Positions 53,036 to 64,000 of a stretch of 64,000 nucleotides of DNA are shown in pieces. Origin of the DNA: Timema cristinae (taxonomy: Eukaryota > Arthropoda > Insecta > Phasmatodea > Timematidae); NCBI GenBank assembly GCA_039000515.1, contig JBCFYV010011135.1, forward strand, positions 29,541,876-29,605,875. Reading direction: 5' to 3'. Numbering within the stretch: position 1 is the first letter of the stretch; each line of letters starts with the position of its first letter. The notes below the pieces were generated by a model. It was not told where the DNA came from and did not search any database. It was given only the letters and a program-made list of their open reading frames with translations. The position numbers and the translations under genes are program-made.

Positions 53036-54510
53036 ACAAATGAACCTTCTCTAATCAGGTAAGTAAAAATAACTAGGGGTATGCAGGATTCCCGGGAAAA
53101 GATATCTCTCGTTCCCAGGACGATTGTCCGGGACAGAAATAGTACAATCTCGGAAATTTCAGGCATTGTTCTTTCATTCCTGAGGTATAGAAAACATTGG
53201 CTAATTCAACACATTCTTATGTTTGCTATTATTATTTGATATGTCATAGGTAATTATTTAAGTAATTTTGGTTGGTTGATTTATTTTATATCTCACTTAT
53301 ATTCATTGAACAAATTAAATATGATTTATTCTAATCCATGCTAACGGAAAGTTGGTGAATTTTTGAGTTAGTATATGGAAGAAAAGAATCTTTTATAACA
53401 CCTCAAAAATTCACAAACTTTGATTTGACCCATATCTGCTTATAATTACCACAAATTTCTATTTATAATATATTAATTTAATATGGTTATACAAGCTTCT
53501 GTCGTCGTCCCCCCCCCCCCCCCCCCCCCAAATCAGGCAAAAGGAAATAATCAGTGACTTGAATCTTTTTTGCAATGAGATATCCTAAAATTGAATACAA
53601 TTAATTTTTCAAGTCAAACTTTTTGACGTACATTTGAAAATTACAAGTACCTACTCAGAATTTTTTGAGTTTTGTAAAAATTGTCAATTTATTATCAACT
53701 ACTCAAACTCAAATTTTCGAGTAATTGCGCATTAATGACCAGCTTCAGTGGCCGCATCATCTAAGGTGTTACGCAGTATTCTAGACAAGATGAGATCAGG
53801 GTTTGAACCCGTAGGGTGTAATGAGTTTGGTTTTTTCCCCTAATTGATTTTCCACTCTTCTTCCATGCAAATGCTGGTATACTTCCTCTAAATTCAACCT
53901 TTGTAATTTCTAATGCATTAATGTAATTAGTACATAGGCCTATATTACATATTATCACTAACAATCCATTGTGTTTAATTATAAATGTTTTATTTCCAGG
54001 AGTAAGAAGACTGAATTCGTCAAGTTCTTGTAACTTAAACTGGCTCTTTACAACCAAGTAAATATAGTTCCAAACAACGAATCTCAATTTAAATATCTTT
54101 TATAGCTGACAATACTAAGCCTATTTTTGTATTTTTGATAAAGAACAAATTTTACTGTTGCGTGATAATTTAACCAAACAAGAATGAATTGTTTAATCAC
54201 TTGTGAGTTCTTATGTTAAACATATTTGATTTTTTTTTGACAGACAATTATTGTTATCCATGAAGTGTTTTTTTTAACCTATAATATTTTGTTTTATGTA
54301 AATTAGTGTTAAGGTGTTGTATTTGATATTAATTAGTAAATTTGTGACACGCCCACTATTTCATTCCGAAGGTGAATTTATTTTGTTAGTCGTTTTATGA
54401 TGGAAAAAATATATTGTGATTATCTAGATAACTTAAATTACTAAAATCACTTAGAAAAGGTTCCTCTTTTCATTGTTCAATTCAATAAAGGCATTTGACA
54501 CCATTTTTCC
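53036..54510 (+). other. Probable spliced 3' UTR and polyadenylation site of the ASCC3-like gene
   Basis: A consensus donor CAG|GTAAGT lies at 53058/53059, 23 nt after the stop. A good acceptor TTTATTTCCAG ends at 53999, followed by non-coding sequence to AATAAA at 54484-54489 and a GT-rich stretch. This implies a 3' UTR intron (53059-53999) carrying a SINE and a poly-C tract (53511-53529). The junction is under 50 nt from the stop, so it should not trigger nonsense-mediated decay. Inferred from signals only. Confidence 0.5.
53741..53942 (+). repeat. SINE family A in the 3' UTR intron
   Basis: AGCTTCAGTGGCCGCATCATC head, AGGGTTTGAACCCGTAGGG box B. Tail truncated at TAGTACATAGG. Confidence 0.65.
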
Positions 54511-54627
54511 TTTGTTCAAATGTGTGTTTAATAATTGATTCTAATTTTTATAAGTTAGGTCTTACAACATGTAATTCAATTACTTCCAATTTCTTCTTAT
54601 GGTTATTAATTTGTATATTGTGATTTG

Positions 54628-54795
54628 TATTTGTAAGAAGGTACAAGAAAGGTGGATAGAAAACATATAAAAGGAACAAACAAAATATGGTTTTTACAAT
54701 GAAAAGACGAACACGGTTCACACTTTACACTGCTGTCATTGGACACTGAGGTAATGGCTGCCTCTTGAAGAAACTAGATCGTCTTTTATTATAAA
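54628..54795 (+). mobile_element. Inverted-repeat element E, left half
   Basis: TTGTAAGAAGGTACAAGAAAGG to GGCTGCCTCTTGAAGAAAC, then non-E sequence. Confidence 0.7.
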
Positions 54796-55134
54796 CTAAG
54801 ACAGTGTATAAACACTGTACAGTGATGTAAAGTATGTCCTATTATACATTTCTAAGCCATTAGGTAGTAATTAATTTTATTATGATTGAAAGTATTTGAG
54901 TATTTTAGCTATGAATAATTTTATTATCGAAGTTGATAATTTGTTTGAAAAGAAAGTCAAAGTTTCAAAGCGTTGGATTTTCTTAGTCACAATTTAAAGC
55001 TATTAGTTGTTTTTTTCTTGTATATATTATTATTTATAATTAGTATAGCTTTATAAATGAATATAATGCACTAAAATATTCCATTAGCGAAAGTGTTTTT
55101 GAAAATTTGGTCAGTATTTTTGTTTGAAAAATGC

Positions 55135-55257
55135 CTCTTGCTGGCTTTGTTTAGTAAAATGCTTCCATCTTCCGCCGTTCTTCCACCATTCTTCCTCCTT
55201 TAATCTCTTCCCTACATACTTCATATCCATTGATCTTCTTGGAATCCTCTCCCCTTC
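55135..55257 (-). pseudogene. LINE C-terminal coding end flanking the satellite
   Basis: Minus strand reads RMERGRIPRRSMDMKYVGKR, LKEEEWWKNGGRWK and TKQSQ, the continuation of the LINE ORF after the RWYGHVMRM block that is amplified next to it. Confidence 0.7.
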
Positions 55258-57345
55258 CATCCTAATAACATGTCCATACCATCTCAGTCTTGCTTCCTCT
55301 ACTATCTCATGTACTCCAACATCCTCATTACATGTTCATACCATCAGTCTTGCTTCCTCTACTATCTCATGTACTCCAACATCCTCATTACATGTCCATA
55401 CCATCTCAGTCTTGCTTCCTCTACTATCTTATGTACTCCAACATCCTCATTACATACCCATACCATCTCAGTCTTGCTTCCTCTATTATCTCATGTACTC
55501 CAACATCCTCATTACATGTCCATACCATCTCAGTCTTGCTTCCTCTACTATCTCATGTACTCCAACATCCTCATTACATGTTCATACCATCAGTCATGCT
55601 TCCTCTACTATCTCATGTACTCCAACATCCTCATTACATGTCCATACCATCTCAGTCTTGCTTCCTCTACTATCTCATGTACTCCAACATCCTCATTACA
55701 TGTTCATACCATCTCAGTCTTGCTTCCTCTACTATCTCATGTACTCCAACATCCTCATTACATGTTCATACCATCAGTCTTGCTTCCTCTACTATCTCAT
55801 GTACTCCAACATCCTCATTACATGTTCATACCATCTCAGTCTAGCTTCCTCTACTATCTTATGTACTCCAACATCCTCATTACATGTTCATACCATCTCA
55901 GTCTAGCTTCCTCTACTATCTTATGTACTCCAACATCCTCATTACATGTTCATACCATCTCAGTCTTGCTTCCTCTATTATCTCATGTACTCCAACATCC
56001 TCATTACATGTCCATACCATCTCAGTCTTGCTTCCTCTACTATCTCATGTACTCCAACATCCTCATTACATGTTCATACCATCTCAGTCTAGCTTCCTCT
56101 ACTATCTTATGTACTCCAACATCCTCATTACATGTTCATACCATCTCAGTCTTGCTTCCTCTATTATCTCATGTACTCCAACATCCTCATTACGTGTCCA
56201 TACCATCTCAGTCTTGCTTCCTCTATTATCTCATGTACTCCAACATCCTCATTACATGTCCATACCATCTCAGTCTTGCTTCCTCTACTATCTCATGTAC
56301 TCCAACATCCTCATTACATGTCCATACCATCAGTCTTGCTTCCTCTACTATCTCATGTACTCCAACATCCTCATTACATGTCCATACCATCTCAGCCTTG
56401 CTTCCTCTATTATCTCATGTACTCCAACATCCTCATTACATGTTCATACCATCAGTCTTGCTTCCTCTACTATCTCATGTACTCCAACATCCTCATTACA
56501 TGTTCATACCATCAGTCTTGCTTCCTCTACTATCTCATGTACTCCAACATCCTCATTACATGTTCATACCATCTCAGTCTTGCTTCCTCTATTATCTCAT
56601 GTACTCCAACATCCTCATTACATGTTCATACCATCAGTCTTGCTTCCTCTACTATCTCATGTACTCCAACATCCTCATTACATGTCCATACCATCTCAGC
56701 CTTGCTTCCTCTACTATCTCATGTACTCCAACATCCTCATTACATGTTCATACCATCAATCTTGCTTCCTCTACTATCTCATGTACTCCAACATCCTCAT
56801 TACATGTCCATACCATCTCAGCCTTGCTTCCTCTATTATCTCATGTACTCCAACATCCTCATTACATGTCCATACCATCTCAGTCTTGCTTCCTCTACTA
56901 TCTCATGTACTCCAACATCCTCATTACATGTTCATACCATCTCAGTCTAGCTTCCTCTACTATCTTATGTACTCCAACATCCTCATTACATGTCCATACC
57001 ATCTCAGTCTTGCTTCCTCTACTATCTCATGTACTCCAATATCCTCATTACATGTCCATACCATCAGTCTAGCTTCCTCTACTATCTCATGTACTCCAAC
57101 ATCCTCATTACATGTTCATACCATCTCAGTCTAGCTTCCTCTACTATCTCATGTACTCCAACATCCTCATTACATGTCCATACCATCTCAGTCTTGCTTC
57201 CTCTACTATCTCATGTACTCCAACATCCTCATTACATGTTCATACCATCTCAGTCTAGCTTCCTCTACTATCTCATGTACTCCAACATCCTCATTACATG
57301 TCCATACCATCTCAGTCTTGTTTCCTCTATTATCTCATGTACCCC
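55258..57345 (-). repeat. 62-bp minisatellite derived from LINE coding sequence
   Basis: About 34 tandem units of 62 bp, with a 60-bp variant lacking two bases at CCATCTCAG/CCATCAG. The minus strand of each unit encodes [17 protein letters not shown], the C-terminal LINE block also seen at 38,370-38,430 and 45,440-45,490. Units are very similar; variants (TCTTGC/TCTAGC, GTCC/GTTC) recur in blocks, suggesting higher-order duplication. Because 62 is not a multiple of 3, all plus frames stay open over long distances; these are not genes. Confidence 0.93.
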
Positions 57346-58389
57346 AACCTACTATTCTATATGTGTGTGTTTTTTATCTCTCTTAAAATTGAAATAATTC
57401 ATTTCACAAACTCTTACAAATAATGAGTACAAATCTTTAGTTTAATTGTGAAAATTTGTAAAAAAAAAATTTAAAGCACCACATAAATAATTGGACTTTG
57501 TATTAGTGTGTATGGATGGACGAGGGAACATGAACAGATACAATATGTTTTCATAATAAAATGAGAAATATTGGTTCATAATTTACAATGTTGTTACTGG
57601 ACAGAAAGTTAATAATGGCCGCCTACCAAAGAGCTTAATCATGACCACACAATATGTCAACTTAGATTTAGTTTTATGTAATCTACAAAGCTTACTAAAC
57701 TTTCCATGACGGGAATGATAAAAATGTTGAGAATGACACTGAAAGTATTTTGTGTATTTAATTTGTCAACTCAAAACTTTGTGGAATTTTTTTAATGTTG
57801 ATATTTATTTATCCGCATCCCACTTTTCTTTATCTTCTTCCATGTGGAAAAGATTGTACTTAAGTAATGTAATGAGATATGATACCATAGTATATGTCAA
57901 ATGTCAGCCATCTTGTCACTTATTTTAAATGTAAACTAATATAGATAATAAAATCACAAATCAAAACTCTACAACATTACAAATGTCTTTAATTTGTTTA
58001 TATCTAAATAATGGTAAATTATTTTATCGACCATGCCAATTATTTGGTTTATTTTATCTTAATTCTTCTGTCTTTAATAAGTTTTTCAAAATGAATCATT
58101 TCATTAAATGAGTAGTTCACTAAGTTAGTTAAAATATACTGCATAACAGTTCCAGTCTGGGATTAGTTCAAAGGGATACAATTCACAGAAATGAATAGTT
58201 CATTCTAGTTAATAGTTTGCGAACTATATAATTAGAGATGGGCAGAACAGTTAAAAGTTATTTTTTTAGCAGCATATCTAATTAATTGTGGAGTAAGTTG
58301 ACCCACATTTGCGTGTAAAAGTCGTTTTATTTAGTGAAATTAAGCTATTTAGTTTAAAAGTCTGTTAAAAACATATTCGAGTTGGTCAG
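57346..58389. other. AT-rich intergenic, no gene seen
   Basis: A degenerate piece of element E may lie at 57,555-57,650 (GTTACTGGACAGAAAGTTAA). Nothing else recognised. Confidence 0.45.
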
Positions 58390-58605
58390 AACGGGTGAAA
58401 TTAATTTAGTTCAAGATAATGAGTAGTTCTTTTGATCTAGTCAAGGTAATGAGTAGTTCTTTTGATCTAGTCAAGGTAATGAGTAGTTCTTTTTATCTAG
58501 TTCAAGGTAATGCATATTCTTTTATCTAGTTCAATGTAATGTGTAGTTCTTTTATCTAGTTCAAGGTAATGAGTAGTTCTTTTATCTAGTTCTATAGTTC
58601 GCGAA
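58390..58605. repeat. ~30-bp tandem repeat
   Basis: About six units of GTAGTTCTTTTATCTAGTTC followed by AAGGTAATGA. Confidence 0.85.
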
Positions 58606-58894
58606 ACAGACCCATGCTGGGAACAGTTCAAATGGTTTCAAATGATTTAAGTTAATCATTGAAAGAAACTTTATCTCTCTTCATAACACATTTTAATTTT
58701 AAACTAAACGTATTAAAAACAAAAAATTGTAAAATTGATTTTAAACTACCTTTAAATAGCATATTAAAAGGAATGAAAATATTAAAATACAATTTAATTT
58801 GAATAATATTGCCTTATTTTATTAACCAAAATCAACTATTTAAGATTAGATCTTATCACAACAGATTTTTCATTATTTTCTTAAAGGTACCACA

Positions 58895-59335
58895 AATAGG
58901 GCTAGTAGAGCCATCCATGAAGCAATAAATGTACTCAGGAAAACATTATTGACAGAGCCAACTGTGATACAATGAATGTACTATTTGGATAAAGCTTAAT
59001 ACATTTTAAAAATACCTCCTGGTATCCTCTAGTCTCCTGATACCTCAGAACGAAATTTCACTATTTTCAAGGCCTGTGACTAAAGAAGGCTAGCAGAGCC
59101 ATCTATGAAGCAATGAATGTACTGTTTGAAACATTTTCAGGTAAACATTATAGACAGAGCCATCTGTGATTACAATGAATGTACTATTTGGACAAAGCTA
59201 AATACTTTGTAAAATACCTCCTGGTATCCATCTAGTCTCCTAGTACCTCAGAACGAAATTTCACTATTTTCGAAGCGTGTGACCAAGTAAGGCTAGCAGA
59301 GCCATCTATGAAATATCGAATGTACTACGTTGAAT
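58895..59335. repeat. ~190-bp tandem duplication
   Basis: GGCTAGCAGAGCCATCTATG recurs at ~58,900, 59,089 and 59,290. CTCAGAACGAAATTTCACTA recurs at 59,044 and 59,240. About 2.2 copies. Confidence 0.8.
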
Positions 59336-59655
59336 GTATAGAGCAATTAGCCGCTAATAGTTGCATCTACTTTCAGATCTTTAAGCATTTGCTAGTTATA
59401 AGACAGCTTTAAAAAAAAACGCGTGTGTTCTCATAGACGTATTTTTATTACTATTATATTTTGATAAAAAAGTTTAATCTTAAACGGATAAAGGAATTTT
59501 GCACATTCTTGTGTTTTCCTATTTTGTACATTATATTTATTTTTTATGGTTTAAACATAATTAAACCGAATGTTAGCGGGGTTATGCTATTGAAATAAAT
59601 AAAAAATTATATATATTTTTTTAAATAATGGACATATTTATTTAGTAAGTAGTAA
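59336..59655. other. AT-rich intergenic, no gene seen
   Basis: No recognisable feature. Confidence 0.45.
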
Positions 59656-59659
59656 TAAA

Positions 59660-60182
59660 TGGTCAAATCAAGAATAAATAAATTCATACAATAATTACTG
59701 GGATAAATTTGAAATAAAATCAATATCTTCTTTATGTTCATAGTGTATTTTATTAAATTTTGTACGAAAGTTATTGCATTAAGATCTTCGTGTCAACAAA
59801 TATAAATGAATAAATATAAATGAAAATAGTATTTATATCTTAATTAGCCATCGAGACGGTGTTTGATATAATCAGAAGTGCACAAAGTTTTAACTAAAAA
59901 GCAGCACATGTACGGTAAACATCTAATACCCTTTTTGAATTAGACCTAAAATCACTGATTAAAATAGATTTTTATTTCTTACAAAAAAAATTATATAATA
60001 ATATATATTATATATTTCTTACAAAAAATTATATAATTATATGATACTATACATATTATTATATATCAATATCTTTCATAAAAAATTAATAAAATACACT
60101 ATCAACATAAAGGAGATATTGATTTTATTTCAAATTTATCCTAGTAATTATAGTATGAATTTATTTATTCTTAAATTTACTT
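59660..60182. repeat. Fold-back repeat, ~90-bp imperfect arms
   Basis: AAATTTGAAATAAAATCAAT (59,710s) is matched by ATTGATTTTATTTCAAATTT (60,118s), extended outward by AATAAATAAATTCATA and TATGAATTTATTTATT. Confidence 0.75.
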
Positions 60183-60867
60183 GAAACATGTTTTTATTAA
60201 ATCCGTTCAAGTGTTAGTGGTTTGCAAATTTTGCTTTTAATTATTTCTTTAAATATTAAAATTAGCACAGCAAACTTAAGGCGATATAAATAAAAGGGAA
60301 TAAGGAGCGTGTTACGTTGGTAGAATTGTACAAGAGGCATGGATAAGGATTACTCGTAGGAAATTGGTGGTTTTTAGAATAGACACTCCATGTAGAGCAG
60401 GTGGTACATGAATTGGAGCGCTGAAGTGACTGTCTGCTGAACTAAATCTAACCTCTTGGAACAAGACAATGTCAAGTACGAGTCATTTTATTTATATGTG
60501 TTTTACTTATCCAAAAATAAAAATAAAAATATCATGGGGAAAATAAGCTACCATCTAGTAAATGTTGGTGTGCTATATTCAAATGTATTTCAAGGTCTAA
60601 GGATTATGAGGGTGAATTTTAAGGATACAGAGAATAAAATAAAAAACTATCAAAAGTTTAAATACTTTTTTAATCCATATCATAAAATACAGTGTTTAAT
60701 TTAATTAATCAATATGATACAGAGAAAAAATTAATTTAAGCAGAATCATAAAGTTACACAAATATTAAAATTTGAACATTTACAAGTACATACCATTTTT
60801 TTCAAATGAAATAAAAATTACCGAATTTTTAGTATTATTACACTATTTAATCTTTAAATATGAGTGT
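60183..60867. other. AT-rich intergenic, no gene seen
   Basis: Short open frames only, lysine/isoleucine-rich, without family resemblance. Confidence 0.45.
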
Positions 60868-61070
60868 CACCTTAGCTCAGGCAATATTTAATGAGTCAAT
60901 GTCTACTGAGCTAATGTTCCTTGGTTTGATTCCTGGCAGAACCAAAAAAGTTATCTTAGGTGAAATGCGGGTTTCCCCTTTCACAGCGATAATCTATGTT
61001 TTATATTCAAGTTAGTTTATAAGTTGTGTGCTGATATACTCACTCGATTCAGAAAGTGCACATTAAATAG
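60868..61070 (+). repeat. SINE family C
   Basis: TGTCACCTTAGCTCAGGCAA head and CTTGGTTTGATTCCTGGCAG box B. Followed at once by an inverted copy. Confidence 0.7.
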
Positions 61071-61325
61071 CCACAATATTTATTTATTTGTGGTATTTAA
61101 CGTGCACTCTCTAAACCAACTGATTATATTACCACACAGCTTATAAACTACCTTACTATCTATAACAGACACAACATTCAGCTTCCAACTGTTAATTCAT
61201 CATTGTGAAAGGGGAGACGCACAATTCAACAACAATAAATTTTTCAGCCCTGCCAGGAATCGAACTAAGGACCCTTAACTAAGTACACAGACGCCTTAGC
61301 CTGAGCTAAGGAGTCTGACAAATTA
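61071..61325 (-). repeat. SINE family C, inverted partner
   Basis: ACACAACATTCAGCTTCCAAC to CCTGAGCTAAGGAGTCTGAC on the plus strand. With the preceding copy it forms an inverted pair. Confidence 0.7.
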
Positions 61326-63040
61326 AATGACAATTTAAATATGTGTCATACTCTAATTGTGGTGAAATAATCTTAATATTATCGTATCCATGTGCTTACA
61401 AGAAGTAAACCAGAATCAGAGGCTAAAAAAAAAAGTCTAGTGTAATTTTATTAATATTGTTTTGATTTGATGCATTAGTTTTGAGGTACTAATTTTTCTT
61501 GAAAAGTAATGTTGGAAATGTCTACCAAATATTTTAATAGATATTCAAAATGATTATTACAAATAATTGGTTCATGCCATTATTATGATTTATTTGTGTT
61601 AGGAACATACCAAAAACGCACAATACTTTCGAAGATAAATACAAATTTGTCAGCCAACGCTTAACCTAACTTATGTTTGTAGCATTCTCCATTGGTGATT
61701 GTGACAAAGGCTATGGAGAAATTTATAAATATACATTTTAAAAGCTCTTAAACTTAATATTTAATAAAATAAACTCATAAAAGTAATAATTGCGTATTTT
61801 AAATTTCAATGTTCACTGTTTTAAAGCAACAAACTCATAAACACAATAAGGATGTATTTTAAATTCCAATTTTCACGTTTTTAAAGCAACTTATATAAAA
61901 AATAGCTAATGAAAATTAATTGAGATTTTAAATATCAAAAATTAAAGAAAACATCGTATTTCATCGACAGTAACCATTGTCTTAGGACAAGGTAAGTAAC
62001 GCATTTTAAGCTAGGGCTTAACTTAGGATTTTTTTCAAAATTCCCTTTTGGATAAATTATGGAATCTTTTCAAAAAGTTTATTCAGACTTATAATTTGAA
62101 TCGCTGTAATGTGATGGGGGTATTTTCCTTTATTAGCGGGCTAATGTGTAGCCACATTTCAATTAAAATTATTTCTATTGGGGAAACTAAATTTTCCTTC
62201 AATCTTTAAAGCAACTTCTGTTTCGCCACTTGGCGGCTAGCGTTTCATTGCGCTCTCACGTAAGCTATGACCATCTAGCTTATGAGTATATGGCATCGTT
62301 TACCGAGTAAATAATTGTTTGGTAAAATAAATAAAGGACACGAGAAGGCAGGGTACTTAAAAATCTAGTATTGTACTTTATAGCTTTGGTTGCTTATAAT
62401 ACATTGTCACGAGATGGCAGAGCTCTTAAAGATTAATGTTTTATTAGATAATCTTTGAAACCGTATTAAAGTGCATATTGTTGTCACAAGGTAGCAGGTT
62501 ATTTAAGATTTGGATTATATCGAAACTTAATTTTTGGGAAGTACTATTGGTTGTTAACTTTTCAGAAATAAATTTTTAATTATTCTACTTGAAAGCCTTG
62601 AGGTGGCATTCCTCTAGTCATAATGTACACATTGTTATTGTTTAAAATTGATTATTGTTTCTTGAAAAAGCCATTGTTCTCTTGTAATTCTTTGCCTATT
62701 ATTTATCACGGGGGGAGAGGGGGTGTTACACTGGATGCACATCTGTCAGTAAAATTTTCGAGCTGTCATCTGTTTTCATCTGCACGCCATTGTAGAAGAG
62801 AGAAGGAAACTTTTGGGTTACTCCTTCTCTTTTAAACATATATAAGGCAATGTACTAATTTAAATAAAATACAAGATATATCAATGTATGATTAGTTAAA
62901 CGAAATAAATGTGATATATGTAAATGTATGATTAGTTAAATGAAATCAAAGTGTTAATAAAAAGTTTGAAGAGCATAACTAAGTTCAACGATCATTACTT
63001 ATTTCTTTAAATAAGTCGATTTAGGCAAAAATAGTAATAC
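61326..63040. other. AT-rich intergenic, no gene seen
   Basis: Only weak internal similarity (CACGAGAAGGCAGGGTACTTAA at ~62,340 and CACGAGATGGCAGAGCTCTTAA at ~62,407). No coding family recognised. Confidence 0.45.
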
Positions 63041-63700
63041 TTACCACAAGCCTATAATCTAAATTATCGTTTGAACATAAAACTTCTCCACAAAGTTGGT
63101 CATTCAAACAAAAGTAATAAAGTTTTTTGCGACCTTATTTCACTTTAGTTGGCCGTATAACCCAAATGGGTATTAAGTCGCGGTGCTAATAATAATAATA
63201 ATAATAATAATAATGACAACAACATAATACTTATCAAACATTATGGTTTCTGAAAGCAATATACAAGATGAAAGCCATCTTTAAATATATTGTAATTAGT
63301 AATAATTATTAGGATTAATAGGCCATGAAACTAAATCACACACGCATTGACATAGTGTAAACAATGTACTTAATATAATGTATGACAGAAACAACTGAAC
63401 AGTAATCAGACCAACGAACTGCTTTAAGTAAGATGGGAGTAAGATATAGAGATAGCCAACATAACACAAACTTTGCAGAGTTGCCAATACAACCATATTA
63501 ATAATAATAATTCCTACAAGCCCTATAACCTAAATTATAGTTTGAATTTAAAACTACTACACAAAGTTTGTCATTCAAATGAATGTAATTAGGTATAAAG
63601 TTTTAAACTACTTGTTTTCATTTTAGTTATCAAACATTAAATATAATATTGTTTCTGAAACACATTACCTATATACTCTAATAACCCATTTTAAATGCAT
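63041..63700 (+). repeat. Direct duplication, one copy with a SINE tail inserted
   Basis: ACAAGCCTATAATCTAAATTAT (63,047) and ACAAGCCCTATAACCTAAATTAT (63,516) start two copies. Both continue through CACAAAGTTGGTCATTC / CACAAAGTTTGTCATTC to TTATCAAACATTA. Confidence 0.75.
63151..63232 (+). repeat. SINE tail insertion
   Basis: GTATAACCCAAATGGGTATTAAG to (TAA)n and ACAACAACATAATAC. Absent from the neighbouring duplicate. Confidence 0.8.
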
Positions 63701-63839
63701 TGTATCAATGTTGGAATGTAAACAACATGGGCGTTAGCTACATATTTTGATATATTAAAGATGTTATTCTTATTTGTACAATATTATCTTTAAAACTGAC
63801 TTGTATAGTATCCTTTAATGTAAATTTGTCTTCAGTCAC

Positions 63840-63845
<6 letters not shown>

Positions 63846-63886
<41 letters not shown>
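63846..63886. repeat. (AT)n microsatellite
   Basis: About 40 bp of alternating AT near the window end. Confidence 0.95.
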
Positions 63887-63891
<5 letters not shown>

Positions 63892-64000
63892 TACACTTTT
63901 ATTCACCAGATACACCTTTTGAACAAGAATATTGAAAGAAACCGTTAAACCTGCCCCCTCGCTTGCAAGCAGACGACAAACTTTAGTGTCACGATTTGGG

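Noticed and set aside
9698..53035. Assignment as SNRNP200/Brr2
   Set aside because: The N-terminal AAFLF block, [11 protein letters not shown] and the exon 26-27 alignment fit ASCC3 better. The Brr2 N-terminal plug/PWI region is not seen.
55124..57397. Very long open frames (up to 600 residues) with [18 protein letters not shown] repeats
   Set aside because: They are a by-product of the 62-bp satellite: the unit length is not a multiple of 3 and lacks stops in plus frames. The real coding history is on the minus strand (LINE).

Overview
This is an AT-rich, repeat-laden, intron-rich nuclear window from an animal, most likely a marine or otherwise non-model invertebrate. The grounds are GT-AG introns, tRNA-headed SINEs with (TAA)n tails, decayed non-LTR retrotransposons and DNA transposons. 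The phylum cannot be fixed from sequence alone. No bacterial operons, CRISPR arrays or viral genes are visible.

The window is dominated by one plus-strand gene, about 9,698-53,035. I assemble it from 28 coding exons totalling 1,848 codons plus stop. Nearly every junction keeps reading phase with a GT donor and AG acceptor. The protein is co-linear with ASCC3, the large Ski2-like tandem-cassette helicase of the activating signal cointegrator (ASC-1) complex. It has an ASCC3-type N-terminal arm, then two RecA1-RecA2-winged helix-Sec63 cassettes, and ends in the C-terminal FN3-like fold. Its helicase motifs are eroded in both cassettes: Walker A, DExH, SAT and the motif VI arginine region are all replaced, although the frame and fold-forming positions persist. 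The best reading is an expressed, catalytically dead ASCC3 paralogue (a double pseudohelicase). A young pseudogene is less likely. One junction (exon 25/26) is not cleanly resolved.

Layout: 1-540 holds a small promoter-like block and a possible first exon resembling the start of PGAP3/Per1. 600-2,700 is a dead LINE split by a hAT-type MITE. 4.9-6.3 kb holds a perfect 354-bp palindrome and a Helitron-like element. 7.4-8.4 kb is a second dead LINE. 9.7-53.0 kb is the ASCC3-like gene. Its introns carry at least four tRNA-headed SINE families, several inverted-repeat elements, LINE tails, a hAT transposase fragment and a 35-bp satellite. A spliced 3' UTR probably ends near 54.5 kb. 55.1-57.35 kb is a 62-bp minisatellite amplified from the 3' coding end of a minus-strand LINE. 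57.4-64.0 kb is AT-rich and gene-poor, with small tandem and inverted repeats.

Two SINE families with different tRNA heads end in the same 3' tail, so they were probably mobilised by the same LINE. Nested insertions with readable target-site duplications allow relative dating at several points.
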